Source: Rheinheimera sp.
Lineage (GTDB): Bacteria > Pseudomonadota > Gammaproteobacteria > Enterobacterales > Alteromonadaceae
DNA: 64,000 nucleotides
Direction of reading: 5' to 3'
Assembly: GCF_030690345.1 (NCBI RefSeq)
Contig: NZ_JAUYGV010000006.1
Span: 682,001 to 746,000 of the forward strand
The first letter of the stretch is position 1. Every line of letters begins with the position of its first letter. A program made the position numbers and the translations under genes. The notes under the pieces were generated by a model, which was given only the letters and a program-made list of their open reading frames with translations, had not been told where the DNA came from and did not search any database. This document shows, in pieces, positions 29,624 to 37,165 of the stretch.

Positions 29624-30199
29624 TTACAGCTTTTTCAGATCAATAGCATTGGCCAGCTTTAGCATAGTGCTTTGGGCGGCGCTGTCACCTTCCAGGCTAA
29701 CCATGGCACCGCCCGGGGTAACAAACTGCAGCTCCATGCTGTCGCCGTCCAACTTTTGTACTGCCTGAATGCCCTGAATTTTGGTTAATTTACCGCCGGA
29801 CATGGCAATCATTGACGGGTTGCTTAACATCATTGAAAACGCCTGCAGCATAGGTGAGTCCATCATTAGCTGCATTTCAATGCGGTGCTCATCGTTATAA
29901 TAGGTGCGCGATGCGCTGATACCGCCGCCAAACATTGCAGCAGCGGCGACTTCGCTGTTGGCATCTTCGGCCTGCCAACCGGCCGGTGGTGGCGGAAACG
30001 CCTGTTTTACCTGTTCGCCTTTCTCCTGACGGATCAGCGTGCTGGCGTAATCCAGCTGGGCGATAGCTTGCGACAGCTCGCCGGCTTTGTAGTGTTTGGT
30101 GGCGGCGTCTATGGCGTCATTTATTTCGCTGTCGCTGGCGGCAAGGTTCAGGCTGGCCAGCAGCAGGGTGGCGATGGTGGTTTTTTGTAACATGCTCAT
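29624..30199 (-). CDS. Hypothetical periplasmic protein
   Basis: The 191-residue protein carries a signal peptide (KTTIATLLLASLNLAAS) followed by a TPR-like pair of helices (DAIDAATKHYKAGELSQAIAQLDYASTLIRQ), a Pro-rich turn (FPPPPAGW), a Met-rich central region (MQLMMDSPMLQAFSMMLSNPSM) and an alpha/beta tail. I know of no characterised homologue. Two possible ATG starts lie two codons apart; AAGGGA upstream slightly favours the first. It is separately transcribed between gor and prlC. Confidence 0.65.
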   Translation of the reverse strand: MSMLQKTTIATLLLASLNLAASDSEINDAIDAATKHYKAGELSQAIAQLDYASTLIRQEKGEQVKQAFPPPPAGWQAEDANSEVAAAAMFGGGISASRTYYNDEHRIEMQLMMDSPMLQAFSMMLSNPSMIAMSGGKLTKIQGIQAVQKLDGDSMELQFVTPGGAMVSLEGDSAAQSTMLKLANAIDLKKL

Positions 30200-30362
30200 A
30201 TAAGTTCATTCCCTTGATTCACAAAACCGGCAAAGAGTATAGCCAGGCTTTATTTCCGCTGCCAATACCGTCAATACAGACAGTTGCGCCGGCTTTAGCA
30301 TTGACAACAGCCCGGTTAGCCCCAACATTAGCCGTATTACTTATTCTGAGCAAAGGTACTTT

Positions 30363-32411
30363 ATGTCAGCCAGCACCAATGTTTTATTATCTTTTCCGGC
30401 TTTGCCGCCGTTTTCGAAAATTACTCCTGAGCAGGTTAAACCTGCAGTAGAACAAGCCATCGCTCAGGCCCGCGATGCGGTAGAGCGTGCTGTGGCAGCA
30501 GCCGATGTCAGCTGGGACAGCCTGATAGCGCAGCCGGAGCAAGACGGTGACCGCTTGGGTAAACTGTGGTCACCGGTGTCGCATATGAACTCGGTAGTCA
30601 ATACCCCGGAGCTGCGCGAAGCCTATGAAAGCTGCCTGCCGTTATTGTCAGACTTCAGCACCTGGCTGGGCCAGCATGAAGGCCTGTATCAAAAGTATCA
30701 GCAACTGGCACAAAGTGCGCAATACGGCAAGTTAACCGCGGCGCAGCAAAAGGTGATTCAAAATGCACTGCGCGATTTTAAGCTGTCGGGTATTGGTTTA
30801 TCGGCGGAAAAAAAGCAGCGCTATGGTGAAATTCAAAGCCGGTTATCCGATTTAGGTTCGCAGTTTTCTAACAATACCCTGGACGCCACCCAAGCCTGGT
30901 TTAAGCATATTACCGTTGAGGCCGACTTAGCCGGTTTACCGGATGATGCCAAACTGGCCGCCGCCGAAGAGGCAAAAAGCCGCGAACTGGACGGCTGGGT
31001 ATTTACGCTGGAATTCCCCAGCTACATAGCGGTGATGACCTACGCCAATAATCGTGAACTGCGTGAAGAGTTGTACAGTGCTTATTGCACCCGGGCGTCG
31101 GATCAGGGCCCAACCGCCGGTAAGTTTGATAACAGCGCCATTATTGAAGAAACCCTGGCACTGAAACACGAGCTGGCGCAACTGCTGGATTTTAACAACG
31201 CCGCAGAAGAATCGCTGGCGACTAAGATGGCACAAAGCCCGGCGCAGGTACTGGATTTTCTGCATGATTTAGCCCGCCGTGCCAAGCCGCAGGCCGGGCA
31301 GGATTTAGCTGAGCTAAGCGCTTTTGCACAAAGCGAATACGCAGTGACAGAGCTGGCCGCCTGGGATGTGACTTACTACGCCGAAAAGCTGAAACAAGCC
31401 AAATATGCCATCTCTGATGAACAGCTACGGCCGTATTTCCCGGAGCATAAAGTGGTGGCTGGGTTATTTGCTGTGCTGAATAAGTTGTTTGGCGTAACAG
31501 TGAAGCAGCGCGACGGTGTGGATGTATGGCATCCGGACGTTAAGTTTTACGATATTTTTGGCGCACAGGGCGAGCTGCGAGGCAGCTTTTACCTGGATTT
31601 ATACGCACGGGCGAAAAAGCGCGGTGGTGCCTGGATGGATGACTGCCAGGGCCGGCGTATGTTGCCGGATGGCAGTGTGCAAACCCCGGTGGCTTATTTA
31701 ACCTGCAACTTTAATAAACCGGTGGGCGGCAAGCCGGCGCTGTTTACCCATGATGAAGTGGTTACCTTGTTCCATGAGTTCGGCCATGGTATTCACCATA
31801 TGCTGACCAAAGTTGATGCGGCAGCGGTAGCCGGCATTAACGGTGTAGCTTGGGATGCGGTAGAGCTGCCAAGCCAGTTTTTGGAAAACTGGTGCTGGCA
31901 GGCCGAAGCGCTGGCGATTATTTCCGGCCACTATGAAAGCGGCGAGCCATTGCCGCAGGATTTGCTGGATAAAATGCTGGCGGCGAAAAATTTCCAGTCG
32001 GCGATGTTTTTAGTGCGTCAGTTAGAATTCGCGCTGTTTGATTTCCGCCTGCATGCCGAGTATGACCCGGCGCTGGGCGGCCGCGTACAGCAAATGCTGG
32101 ACGAGGTACGCAGCGAAGTATCGGTGATTATTCCGCCGCGCTTTAACCGGTTTCAGCATGGTTTCAGCCATATTTTTGCCGGTGGTTATGCGGCAGGCTA
32201 TTACAGCTACTTGTGGGCCGAAGTGTTGTCGGCCGACGCCTTTGGCCGCTTTGAAGAAGAGGGCATTTTCAATGCCGACACCGGGCGCGATTTTTTACGC
32301 TGGATTTTAGAGCGTGGCGGTAGTGCCGAGCCGATGGAGCTGTTTAAAGGTTTCCGTGGTCGTGAGCCATCTAACGAAGCTTTGTTGCGCCATATGGGCA
32401 TCGCTGGCTAA
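30363..32411 (+). CDS. prlC: Oligopeptidase A, M3 metallopeptidase
   Basis: A 682-residue cytoplasmic zinc endopeptidase that degrades signal peptides and other short peptides. The zinc motif HEFGH lies near residues 471-475 (TLFHEFGHGIHHML), and the third ligand Glu is in WDAVELPSQFLENW. FPALPPFSKITPEQVKPAVEQ at the N-terminus and FSHIFAGGYAAGYYSYLWAEV near the end are M3A signatures. In E. coli prlC is next to rsmJ; here rsmJ lies 1.4 kb downstream with two genes inserted between. Confidence 0.96.
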   Translation: MSASTNVLLSFPALPPFSKITPEQVKPAVEQAIAQARDAVERAVAAADVSWDSLIAQPEQDGDRLGKLWSPVSHMNSVVNTPELREAYESCLPLLSDFSTWLGQHEGLYQKYQQLAQSAQYGKLTAAQQKVIQNALRDFKLSGIGLSAEKKQRYGEIQSRLSDLGSQFSNNTLDATQAWFKHITVEADLAGLPDDAKLAAAEEAKSRELDGWVFTLEFPSYIAVMTYANNRELREELYSAYCTRASDQGPTAGKFDNSAIIEETLALKHELAQLLDFNNAAEESLATKMAQSPAQVLDFLHDLARRAKPQAGQDLAELSAFAQSEYAVTELAAWDVTYYAEKLKQAKYAISDEQLRPYFPEHKVVAGLFAVLNKLFGVTVKQRDGVDVWHPDVKFYDIFGAQGELRGSFYLDLYARAKKRGGAWMDDCQGRRMLPDGSVQTPVAYLTCNFNKPVGGKPALFTHDEVVTLFHEFGHGIHHMLTKVDAAAVAGINGVAWDAVELPSQFLENWCWQAEALAIISGHYESGEPLPQDLLDKMLAAKNFQSAMFLVRQLEFALFDFRLHAEYDPALGGRVQQMLDEVRSEVSVIIPPRFNRFQHGFSHIFAGGYAAGYYSYLWAEVLSADAFGRFEEEGIFNADTGRDFLRWILERGGSAEPMELFKGFRGREPSNEALLRHMGIAG

Positions 32412-32513
32412 ACCTGTTTGCTCAGCGCAGGCTAATAATTAATTTAAGCTTAACAATTCATTGCCAATTCAGACAGGCTCTGCCAAGCTGAACTGCAAAA
32501 GCGGAGGCTGAAT

Positions 32514-33011
32514 ATGTACAATAAAAGTGTGATGGTTATGCTGGTGGCACTAGGGTTGGCAGGGTGCCAACAAGGCCAGGCGGGTACTGATACCGGAGCT
32601 GAGCGTTTACCACCGAAAGCGGTGGTGGAGCCGATAGACCCGGTAACAGACCCGTTAGCAGCGGCAAAAGCGAGGAAACAGCAAATGGCACAGCAGGTCG
32701 ATTTAAATGCTATGCGCGCCGATGTGATGGCGCTGATAGGTGATGCCAAAGCAGATAACGTGGCGCAGTGCCGTGTGGTTGGTTTTGGTAGCAAACCTTG
32801 CGGTGGTCCGGCGCGCTATATAGCGGTGTCGGTTAAAGACGGCGATGAAAATGAAATTATGGCTAAGATCGGCCAATATAATGCTGCAGCCAAAGCGGAA
32901 AACGAGCGGCTGGGTTTAATGTCGGATTGCGCGGTGGTGCCCAAGCCAACGGTGACGTTAAAAGACGGTGTCTGTACCTTGCAAGACAGCGGCAACAGTG
33001 CAACGTTTTAA
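32514..33011 (+). CDS. Hypothetical lipoprotein
   Basis: The 165-residue protein has a type II signal peptide with lipobox GLAGC. The mature chain starts with a Gly/Thr/Pro-rich linker, then a helix (AAAKARKQQMAQQVDLNAMRADVMALIG). Three or four cysteines (QCRVV, KPCGG, SDCAVV, GVCTL) probably form two disulfides in the periplasm. I do not recognise the family. It is a single gene between prlC and a strong terminator. Confidence 0.7.
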   Translation: MYNKSVMVMLVALGLAGCQQGQAGTDTGAERLPPKAVVEPIDPVTDPLAAAKARKQQMAQQVDLNAMRADVMALIGDAKADNVAQCRVVGFGSKPCGGPARYIAVSVKDGDENEIMAKIGQYNAAAKAENERLGLMSDCAVVPKPTVTLKDGVCTLQDSGNSATF

Positions 33012-33046
33012 CCGTTAAACACAGCGCAGAGGCTGGCGTTAGTACT

Positions 33047-33079
33047 AAGGCAACAGTTACACTGTTGCCTTATTTTTTT
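33047..33079 (+). terminator. Rho-independent terminator after the lipoprotein gene
   Basis: AAGGCAACAGT (33047-33057) pairs perfectly with ACTGTTGCCTT (33061-33071) around a 3-base loop and is followed by a run of seven T residues. Confidence 0.9.
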
Positions 33080-33099
33080 GCTAAAAGGTAAGGTTAATC

Positions 33100-33801
33100 G
33101 TGAATACTGCTGAGCCGTTTGCGCGTATTTATCAGCGCGCCTGTGAGCGCAAAGGTGGTGCTGAAGCACTGGAAGCCCTGTTGGGGCACAGTGCTGCGCC
33201 AGAGCAAATTGCTGCTATAGCGGACAACTTACTGCTGGGCGAGCTGACAAAAAAAGTGTTTCAGTCCGGTTTTGTCTGGCGTGTAGTACGGCAAAAGTGG
33301 CCGGGCTTTTGTGAGGTGTTTTTTGATTTTAATATTGAAAAAATCCTGCTGATGAGCGATGAAATGCTTGAAGCCAAAGCACGTGATGAACGCATTATCC
33401 GCAACGCAGCTAAAGTGTTTACCATCCGCCACAATGCCATGATGATTGATGATATTGCCCGCAAACACGGCAGCTTCGCCCGCTTTATTGCCGACTGGCC
33501 CACCACGGATATTATCGGTTTATGGGCTTACCTGAAACAGTACGGTGCAAGGCTGGGCGGTAATACCGGACCCTATGCTTTAAGAGCGATAGGCAAAGAC
33601 ACTTTTATTCTGAGTGAGGATGTTGAAGCCTACCTGCGTTCCACCAACGTATTTGATGGCGGTGTCAGCAGTAAGCGTAGTTTAAATCAGATCCAGCAGC
33701 AGTTTACAGCGTGGCAGCAGCAATCCGGTCGCAGTTTGCAGCATATCAGCCAGATCATTGCCTTAAGCGCCGGTGAGAATTTTGTCGGAATGCAGCAGTA
33801 A
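33100..33801 (+). CDS. Divergent DNA-3-methyladenine glycosylase I (Tag)-like protein
   Basis: The 233-residue protein resembles Tag in the order of segments: a helix with [23 protein letters not shown], then a [22 protein letters not shown] hairpin region and [10 protein letters not shown]. Tag excises 3-methyladenine from alkylated DNA. By eye alignment Trp in GFVW matches Trp46 of E. coli Tag, but the position of base-contacting Glu38 is Lys, and the Cys/His zinc-snap residues at both ends are absent. It may therefore have altered specificity or no glycosylase activity. Its stop overlaps the rsmJ start (TAATG). Confidence 0.65.
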   Translation: MNTAEPFARIYQRACERKGGAEALEALLGHSAAPEQIAAIADNLLLGELTKKVFQSGFVWRVVRQKWPGFCEVFFDFNIEKILLMSDEMLEAKARDERIIRNAAKVFTIRHNAMMIDDIARKHGSFARFIADWPTTDIIGLWAYLKQYGARLGGNTGPYALRAIGKDTFILSEDVEAYLRSTNVFDGGVSSKRSLNQIQQQFTAWQQQSGRSLQHISQIIALSAGENFVGMQQ

Positions 33802-34550
33802 TGCCGCTGAATTTATTACACAGCCCTGAGCTTAATGCAGACTATGCTGCCAGCCTCTGTCAGCAGTTTGGTTTAACCTTAACCACTGAGATCAATGGCT
33901 GGCATCTGGCCTGGCTGGATGATGCGCTGGTACTGCGTCACAGTGAGTTACCTAAGCAGGGCGATATCCTGGTCGATTTTGCCGGCGGTGCCGCCAGTTA
34001 CCGGCGCCAATATGGTGGTGGTAAAAGTGAAGCCATTGCCAAAGCCTGCGGCCTGAATAAAAAACGCGATCTAACCGTATTAGATGCCACTGCCGGGCTG
34101 GGTCGTGATGCCTTTGTGCTGGCCAGTCTCGGCGCCAGCGTTACCATGGTGGAACGTAACCCTGCGGTGGCCGCCTTGCTGCATGACGGTTTGCGCCGTG
34201 GCAAACAAAGCGCTGAACTTAGCTGGCTGGGCGAACGTATGCAGTTGGTGCACAGCAGTGCGCTGGATGCGTTACAGCAACAGGCTGCGGTTGATGTGGT
34301 GTATTTAGACCCGATGTTCCCGCCAAGGGATAAAACCGCACTGGTTAAAAAAGAAATGCGCGCGTTTCACGACGTAGTGGGCAGTGATACTGACGCCGAT
34401 GCCTTGCTGGCGCCGGCGCTGCAGTTAGCGCAAAAACGCGTGGTGGTAAAGCGGCCCGGCTATGCAGAGTTTTTGGCGGCAACAGCACCCACTATGTCGG
34501 TGACAGGCAAGAATAACCGCTTTGATGTGTATATTAATGCAGCAATTTAA
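33801..34550 (+). CDS. rsmJ: 16S rRNA (guanine-1516-N2)-methyltransferase
   Basis: RsmJ methylates G1516 of 16S rRNA with S-adenosylmethionine. The SAM motif [20 protein letters not shown] and the acidic end of the next strand (MVERNP) are clear, and the catalytic [18 protein letters not shown] matches the family. At 249 residues it is normal length. It is translationally coupled to the Tag-like gene upstream by a one-base overlap. Confidence 0.93.
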   Translation: MPLNLLHSPELNADYAASLCQQFGLTLTTEINGWHLAWLDDALVLRHSELPKQGDILVDFAGGAASYRRQYGGGKSEAIAKACGLNKKRDLTVLDATAGLGRDAFVLASLGASVTMVERNPAVAALLHDGLRRGKQSAELSWLGERMQLVHSSALDALQQQAAVDVVYLDPMFPPRDKTALVKKEMRAFHDVVGSDTDADALLAPALQLAQKRVVVKRPGYAEFLAATAPTMSVTGKNNRFDVYINAAI

Positions 34551-34590
34551 TGCTATTTTGACAACAGTTTACTTTAACAGGGGAAGCAAC

Positions 34591-35064
34591 ATGATTAAAA
34601 CCGGCGATAAATTGCCTGAGGTCAGTTTTTCACAATTGACCAAAGAAGGCGTAATGAACCCAACCACCAGCCAGATTTTTGCCAATAAAAAAGTGGTATT
34701 GTTTGCTGTGCCGGGCGCATTCACGCCTACCTGCTCAGCGGCGCATTTACCGGGCTATATTACCCTGGCCGATCAAATTAAAGCCAAAGGTGTGGATAGC
34801 ATTGTCTGCACCGCGGTAAATGATGCTTTTGTGATGAGTGCCTGGGCTAAAAGCCAAAATGCCGAAGAAATTGTGTTTTTGGCTGACGGCGGTGCAGCGT
34901 TTCATAAAGCCATTGGCCTGACCATGGATACCGGTGACTTTGGTGGTGTACGCTCACAGCGCTACGCCATGATCGTCGAAAACGGTGTGGTAAGCCTGCT
35001 CAATGTAGAAGCACCAAAAACTTTTGAAGTCAGTAAAGCAGAAGTGATTTTAGCGGCGTTGTAA
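34591..35064 (+). CDS. Peroxiredoxin, Prx5 type
   Basis: A 157-residue thiol peroxidase of the Prx5 group that reduces H2O2 and alkyl hydroperoxides in the cytoplasm. The peroxidatic Cys48 is in PGAFTPTCSAAHLPGY and the conserved Arg is in GVRSQRYAMIVENG. The C-terminal glutaredoxin domain of some relatives is absent, so an external reductant is needed. The start at 34591 is preceded by GGGGAAG; the frame continues 23 codons upstream into rsmJ without family similarity. Confidence 0.92.
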   Translation: MIKTGDKLPEVSFSQLTKEGVMNPTTSQIFANKKVVLFAVPGAFTPTCSAAHLPGYITLADQIKAKGVDSIVCTAVNDAFVMSAWAKSQNAEEIVFLADGGAAFHKAIGLTMDTGDFGGVRSQRYAMIVENGVVSLLNVEAPKTFEVSKAEVILAAL

Positions 35065-35065
35065 T

Positions 35066-35102
35066 TAAAAACGCCACTTCAGCCGCGGTGGCTGAAGTGG
35101 CG
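35066..35102 (-). terminator. Terminator between peroxiredoxin gene and glycosyltransferase operon
   Basis: CGCCACTTCAGC (35072-35083) pairs perfectly with GCTGAAGTGGCG (35091-35102), a 12-bp stem. On the minus strand it is followed by five T residues (35067-35071), so it best terminates the glycosyltransferase transcript and may also stop convergent transcription. Confidence 0.8.
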
Positions 35103-35115
35103 GCGTGCAAAGCTG

Positions 35116-36021
35116 TCAGCTTGTTTGGCGCAATGCCACAATCTTCCAACCATCTGCGCGGTATTTGTCGACAATAGCGCTGCGGGTGCCACGGTGATCC
35201 TGAGTTTGATAAGTGGCCACTTTTAACCGGCCAACGGCCTTGCCGAAATCCGGCCTGCAGCACCATAAAGATTGGTCATGCTCAGGGTGCGGCGGCACTA
35301 AGGTTTTAATGCCGCCATGCTTCAACGCCATGTAAGATAAGTGAATATCTTCACCATTATCCCAAAATTCCGGCTCTTCTATCCACATATAGCGCACATA
35401 AGCTTTACGCATAAACCAGGCGTGGCCGACTAAATCTACCTCTGTTACGGCGCTGTTTTGTGCACCGTTCCAGCCGGCTTTGTTCTTGCTGGAGTAGCCA
35501 CCGTCAGCAGGCAACAGCACGCCCGAGCCTCCCAGGATGCCGTCATGGCCGCTTTCAATAGTGTTTAAACAGTTTTCAAACCAGCGTGGTTGCGGCAGGA
35601 TGTCATCGTCAAAAAAGGCGACATATTCAGTACGTACCAGGCTGGCCAGTGCAAAGCGGCCCCAGAATAAAAAGTTGGTGTTGGATACCACTACGCGATC
35701 AGCTAATGCCGATATATCCAGCAAGTCGTCTTCACTGCGGTTAGACCACACCCAAATTTCATCCGGCGCTATGGTTTGAGCGCGCAGTGCTTTAATTTGT
35801 TCAGCCAAATACTCTGCACGGCGGTAGGCGGTTAAGATAACCGTAATGCCACTTTTTTTGGCTGGCGCCATAGGCGGCGCATCGCGGTTAAACACTATGG
35901 TATCGGCGGGCGCTGCCAGTTTGCGTTTTACCGCCCCGGATAGTTTAACGCGCCAAAATCCCAAAACCCGGGTCGACCACCACCAGCGGATACTTTGTGC
36001 AATTGTTTTTTTACGTGCCAT
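35116..36021 (-). CDS. Family 2-like glycosyltransferase, LPS core type
   Basis: The 301-residue protein has a GT-A fold: a first strand GITVILTAYRRAEYLAEQIKAL, the metal-binding triad FFDDDILPQPRW, the acceptor-side GGYSSKNKAGWNG segment and a late NGEDIHLSYM motif where the catalytic base is expected. The N-terminus is basic and amphipathic (KKTIAQSIRWWWSTRVLGFWRVKL), suitable for membrane association. It follows another glycosyltransferase gene by 23 bases. Close to waaA-kdkA, it probably adds a sugar to the LPS core; donor and acceptor are unknown. Confidence 0.8.
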   Translation of the reverse strand: MARKKTIAQSIRWWWSTRVLGFWRVKLSGAVKRKLAAPADTIVFNRDAPPMAPAKKSGITVILTAYRRAEYLAEQIKALRAQTIAPDEIWVWSNRSEDDLLDISALADRVVVSNTNFLFWGRFALASLVRTEYVAFFDDDILPQPRWFENCLNTIESGHDGILGGSGVLLPADGGYSSKNKAGWNGAQNSAVTEVDLVGHAWFMRKAYVRYMWIEEPEFWDNGEDIHLSYMALKHGGIKTLVPPHPEHDQSLWCCRPDFGKAVGRLKVATYQTQDHRGTRSAIVDKYRADGWKIVALRQTS

Positions 36022-36044
36022 AACTGTCTCTGCTGTTGTTAGCG

Positions 36045-36956
36045 TTATTTATTAATCAGCGCTGATTTAACGCGGCGAATGGCTTTGCGGATAACCGAAA
36101 TTTTACTGTCTTCTTTATAACGGCCTTTTTCAGCGTGGCGGATAAGCAACAGGTTTGGCAGCGCAACCGGGACGCCCTGAGTGCCTAATAACCAGCGCAA
36201 TGCGCGGTCTTCGTAGGTTTTTGTCCAGTGATACTTCGGCTTTTGGTATACGGCTAAATCATCGCAGTAGCCGCATTGGCGGGCAACATCGCCATGAATA
36301 ATCTGAATAGCCCCGGTGGCGCGGTCAAATTTGCGGGGCTTAAACTTGGTTTTATCCACTTCCAACAGCTCGGTATTATCTTTACCGGCTGAAATCATCG
36401 GATCCGCTTCGGTTAACAGCGGCGTTACCAATAAAGTATCAGGGAACAGCAGAATTTCCTGCCGGCCTTTTAACAGCTGCTGCAGCGTATCAAGGCAGCC
36501 TTCATGAAATACCATGTCGCAATCGGCAAACCAGATCCAGTCTGCAGTAGTATGTTTTGATGCATGGTTACGGCCTATAGCACGGCGCAGCAACAACGGC
36601 GTTGGTAATGCCTGAAAGTTCCACTCGACATTTGGCACACTGATGGTTTGAAAATGTTGCAGCAGTTTGGCTGTGGCCTGGTCTTCTTCTGAATAAAATA
36701 CCGTAAAACGCACCTGCATATCTTTTGGCGGGTACTTTACCAGCGAGCTTAATTGATAGACAAAGAAACGGGCGTAGTTCCAGCAGTGGCTGACAATTTC
36801 CAGTTTAATATTGTCGTTTACCACGCGCAGGTTGGCTTTGTCCGGCTGGTTTTTAATAAAGGCGGTGGCCGGAAAATAACCTGAGGCAGCAAAGCGCAGT
36901 AAAAATTCTTTTACGCCATCCAGCATGGCTGGTTGCTGGTGTTCTGGTAACGCCAT
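36045..36956 (-). CDS. Glycosyltransferase, GT-A fold, LPS core type
   Basis: A protein of about 303 residues. It has a GT-A-like first strand (KLEIVSHCWNYARFFVYQLSSL), the DxD-type motif WFADCDMVF, a central region rich in substrate-loop residues (RKFDRATGAIQIIHGD) and a late TKTYEDRALRWLLG motif likely to hold the catalytic Glu/Asp. The start at 36956 is supported by TTGGAG upstream; an upstream in-frame ATG at 37016 lacks such support. First gene of a two-gene operon divergent from waaA-kdkA, so it is probably an LPS core enzyme. Confidence 0.75.
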   Translation of the reverse strand: MALPEHQQPAMLDGVKEFLLRFAASGYFPATAFIKNQPDKANLRVVNDNIKLEIVSHCWNYARFFVYQLSSLVKYPPKDMQVRFTVFYSEEDQATAKLLQHFQTISVPNVEWNFQALPTPLLLRRAIGRNHASKHTTADWIWFADCDMVFHEGCLDTLQQLLKGRQEILLFPDTLLVTPLLTEADPMISAGKDNTELLEVDKTKFKPRKFDRATGAIQIIHGDVARQCGYCDDLAVYQKPKYHWTKTYEDRALRWLLGTQGVPVALPNLLLIRHAEKGRYKEDSKISVIRKAIRRVKSALINK

Positions 36957-37165
36957 AGTTAAGCTCCAAGGATCAGGGGGCATTCTGCCTGAAAAAAGAC
37001 AGTAATCTGACAACAAATAAAGTGGCTAGATTAGCATTTAATGTCGTTTTGAAACAGAATCTTTTGGTATCGCAGGGCTAATTTTGGCATTATGGCGGCG
37101 ATTATAGCGCGCCTGATAAGGCGTAATGTTACTCATGCCTGACAGTTAACCGCAGGAACCTGTTA

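Noticed and set aside
30301-30306. TTGACA as a -35 for prlC
   Set aside because: No acceptable -10 hexamer is found 16-18 bases downstream.
37081-37110. Promoter for waaA-kdkA (TTGGCA with TATAGC-like hexamer)
   Set aside because: The spacing is only about 13 bases, so it is not a credible sigma-70 pair.
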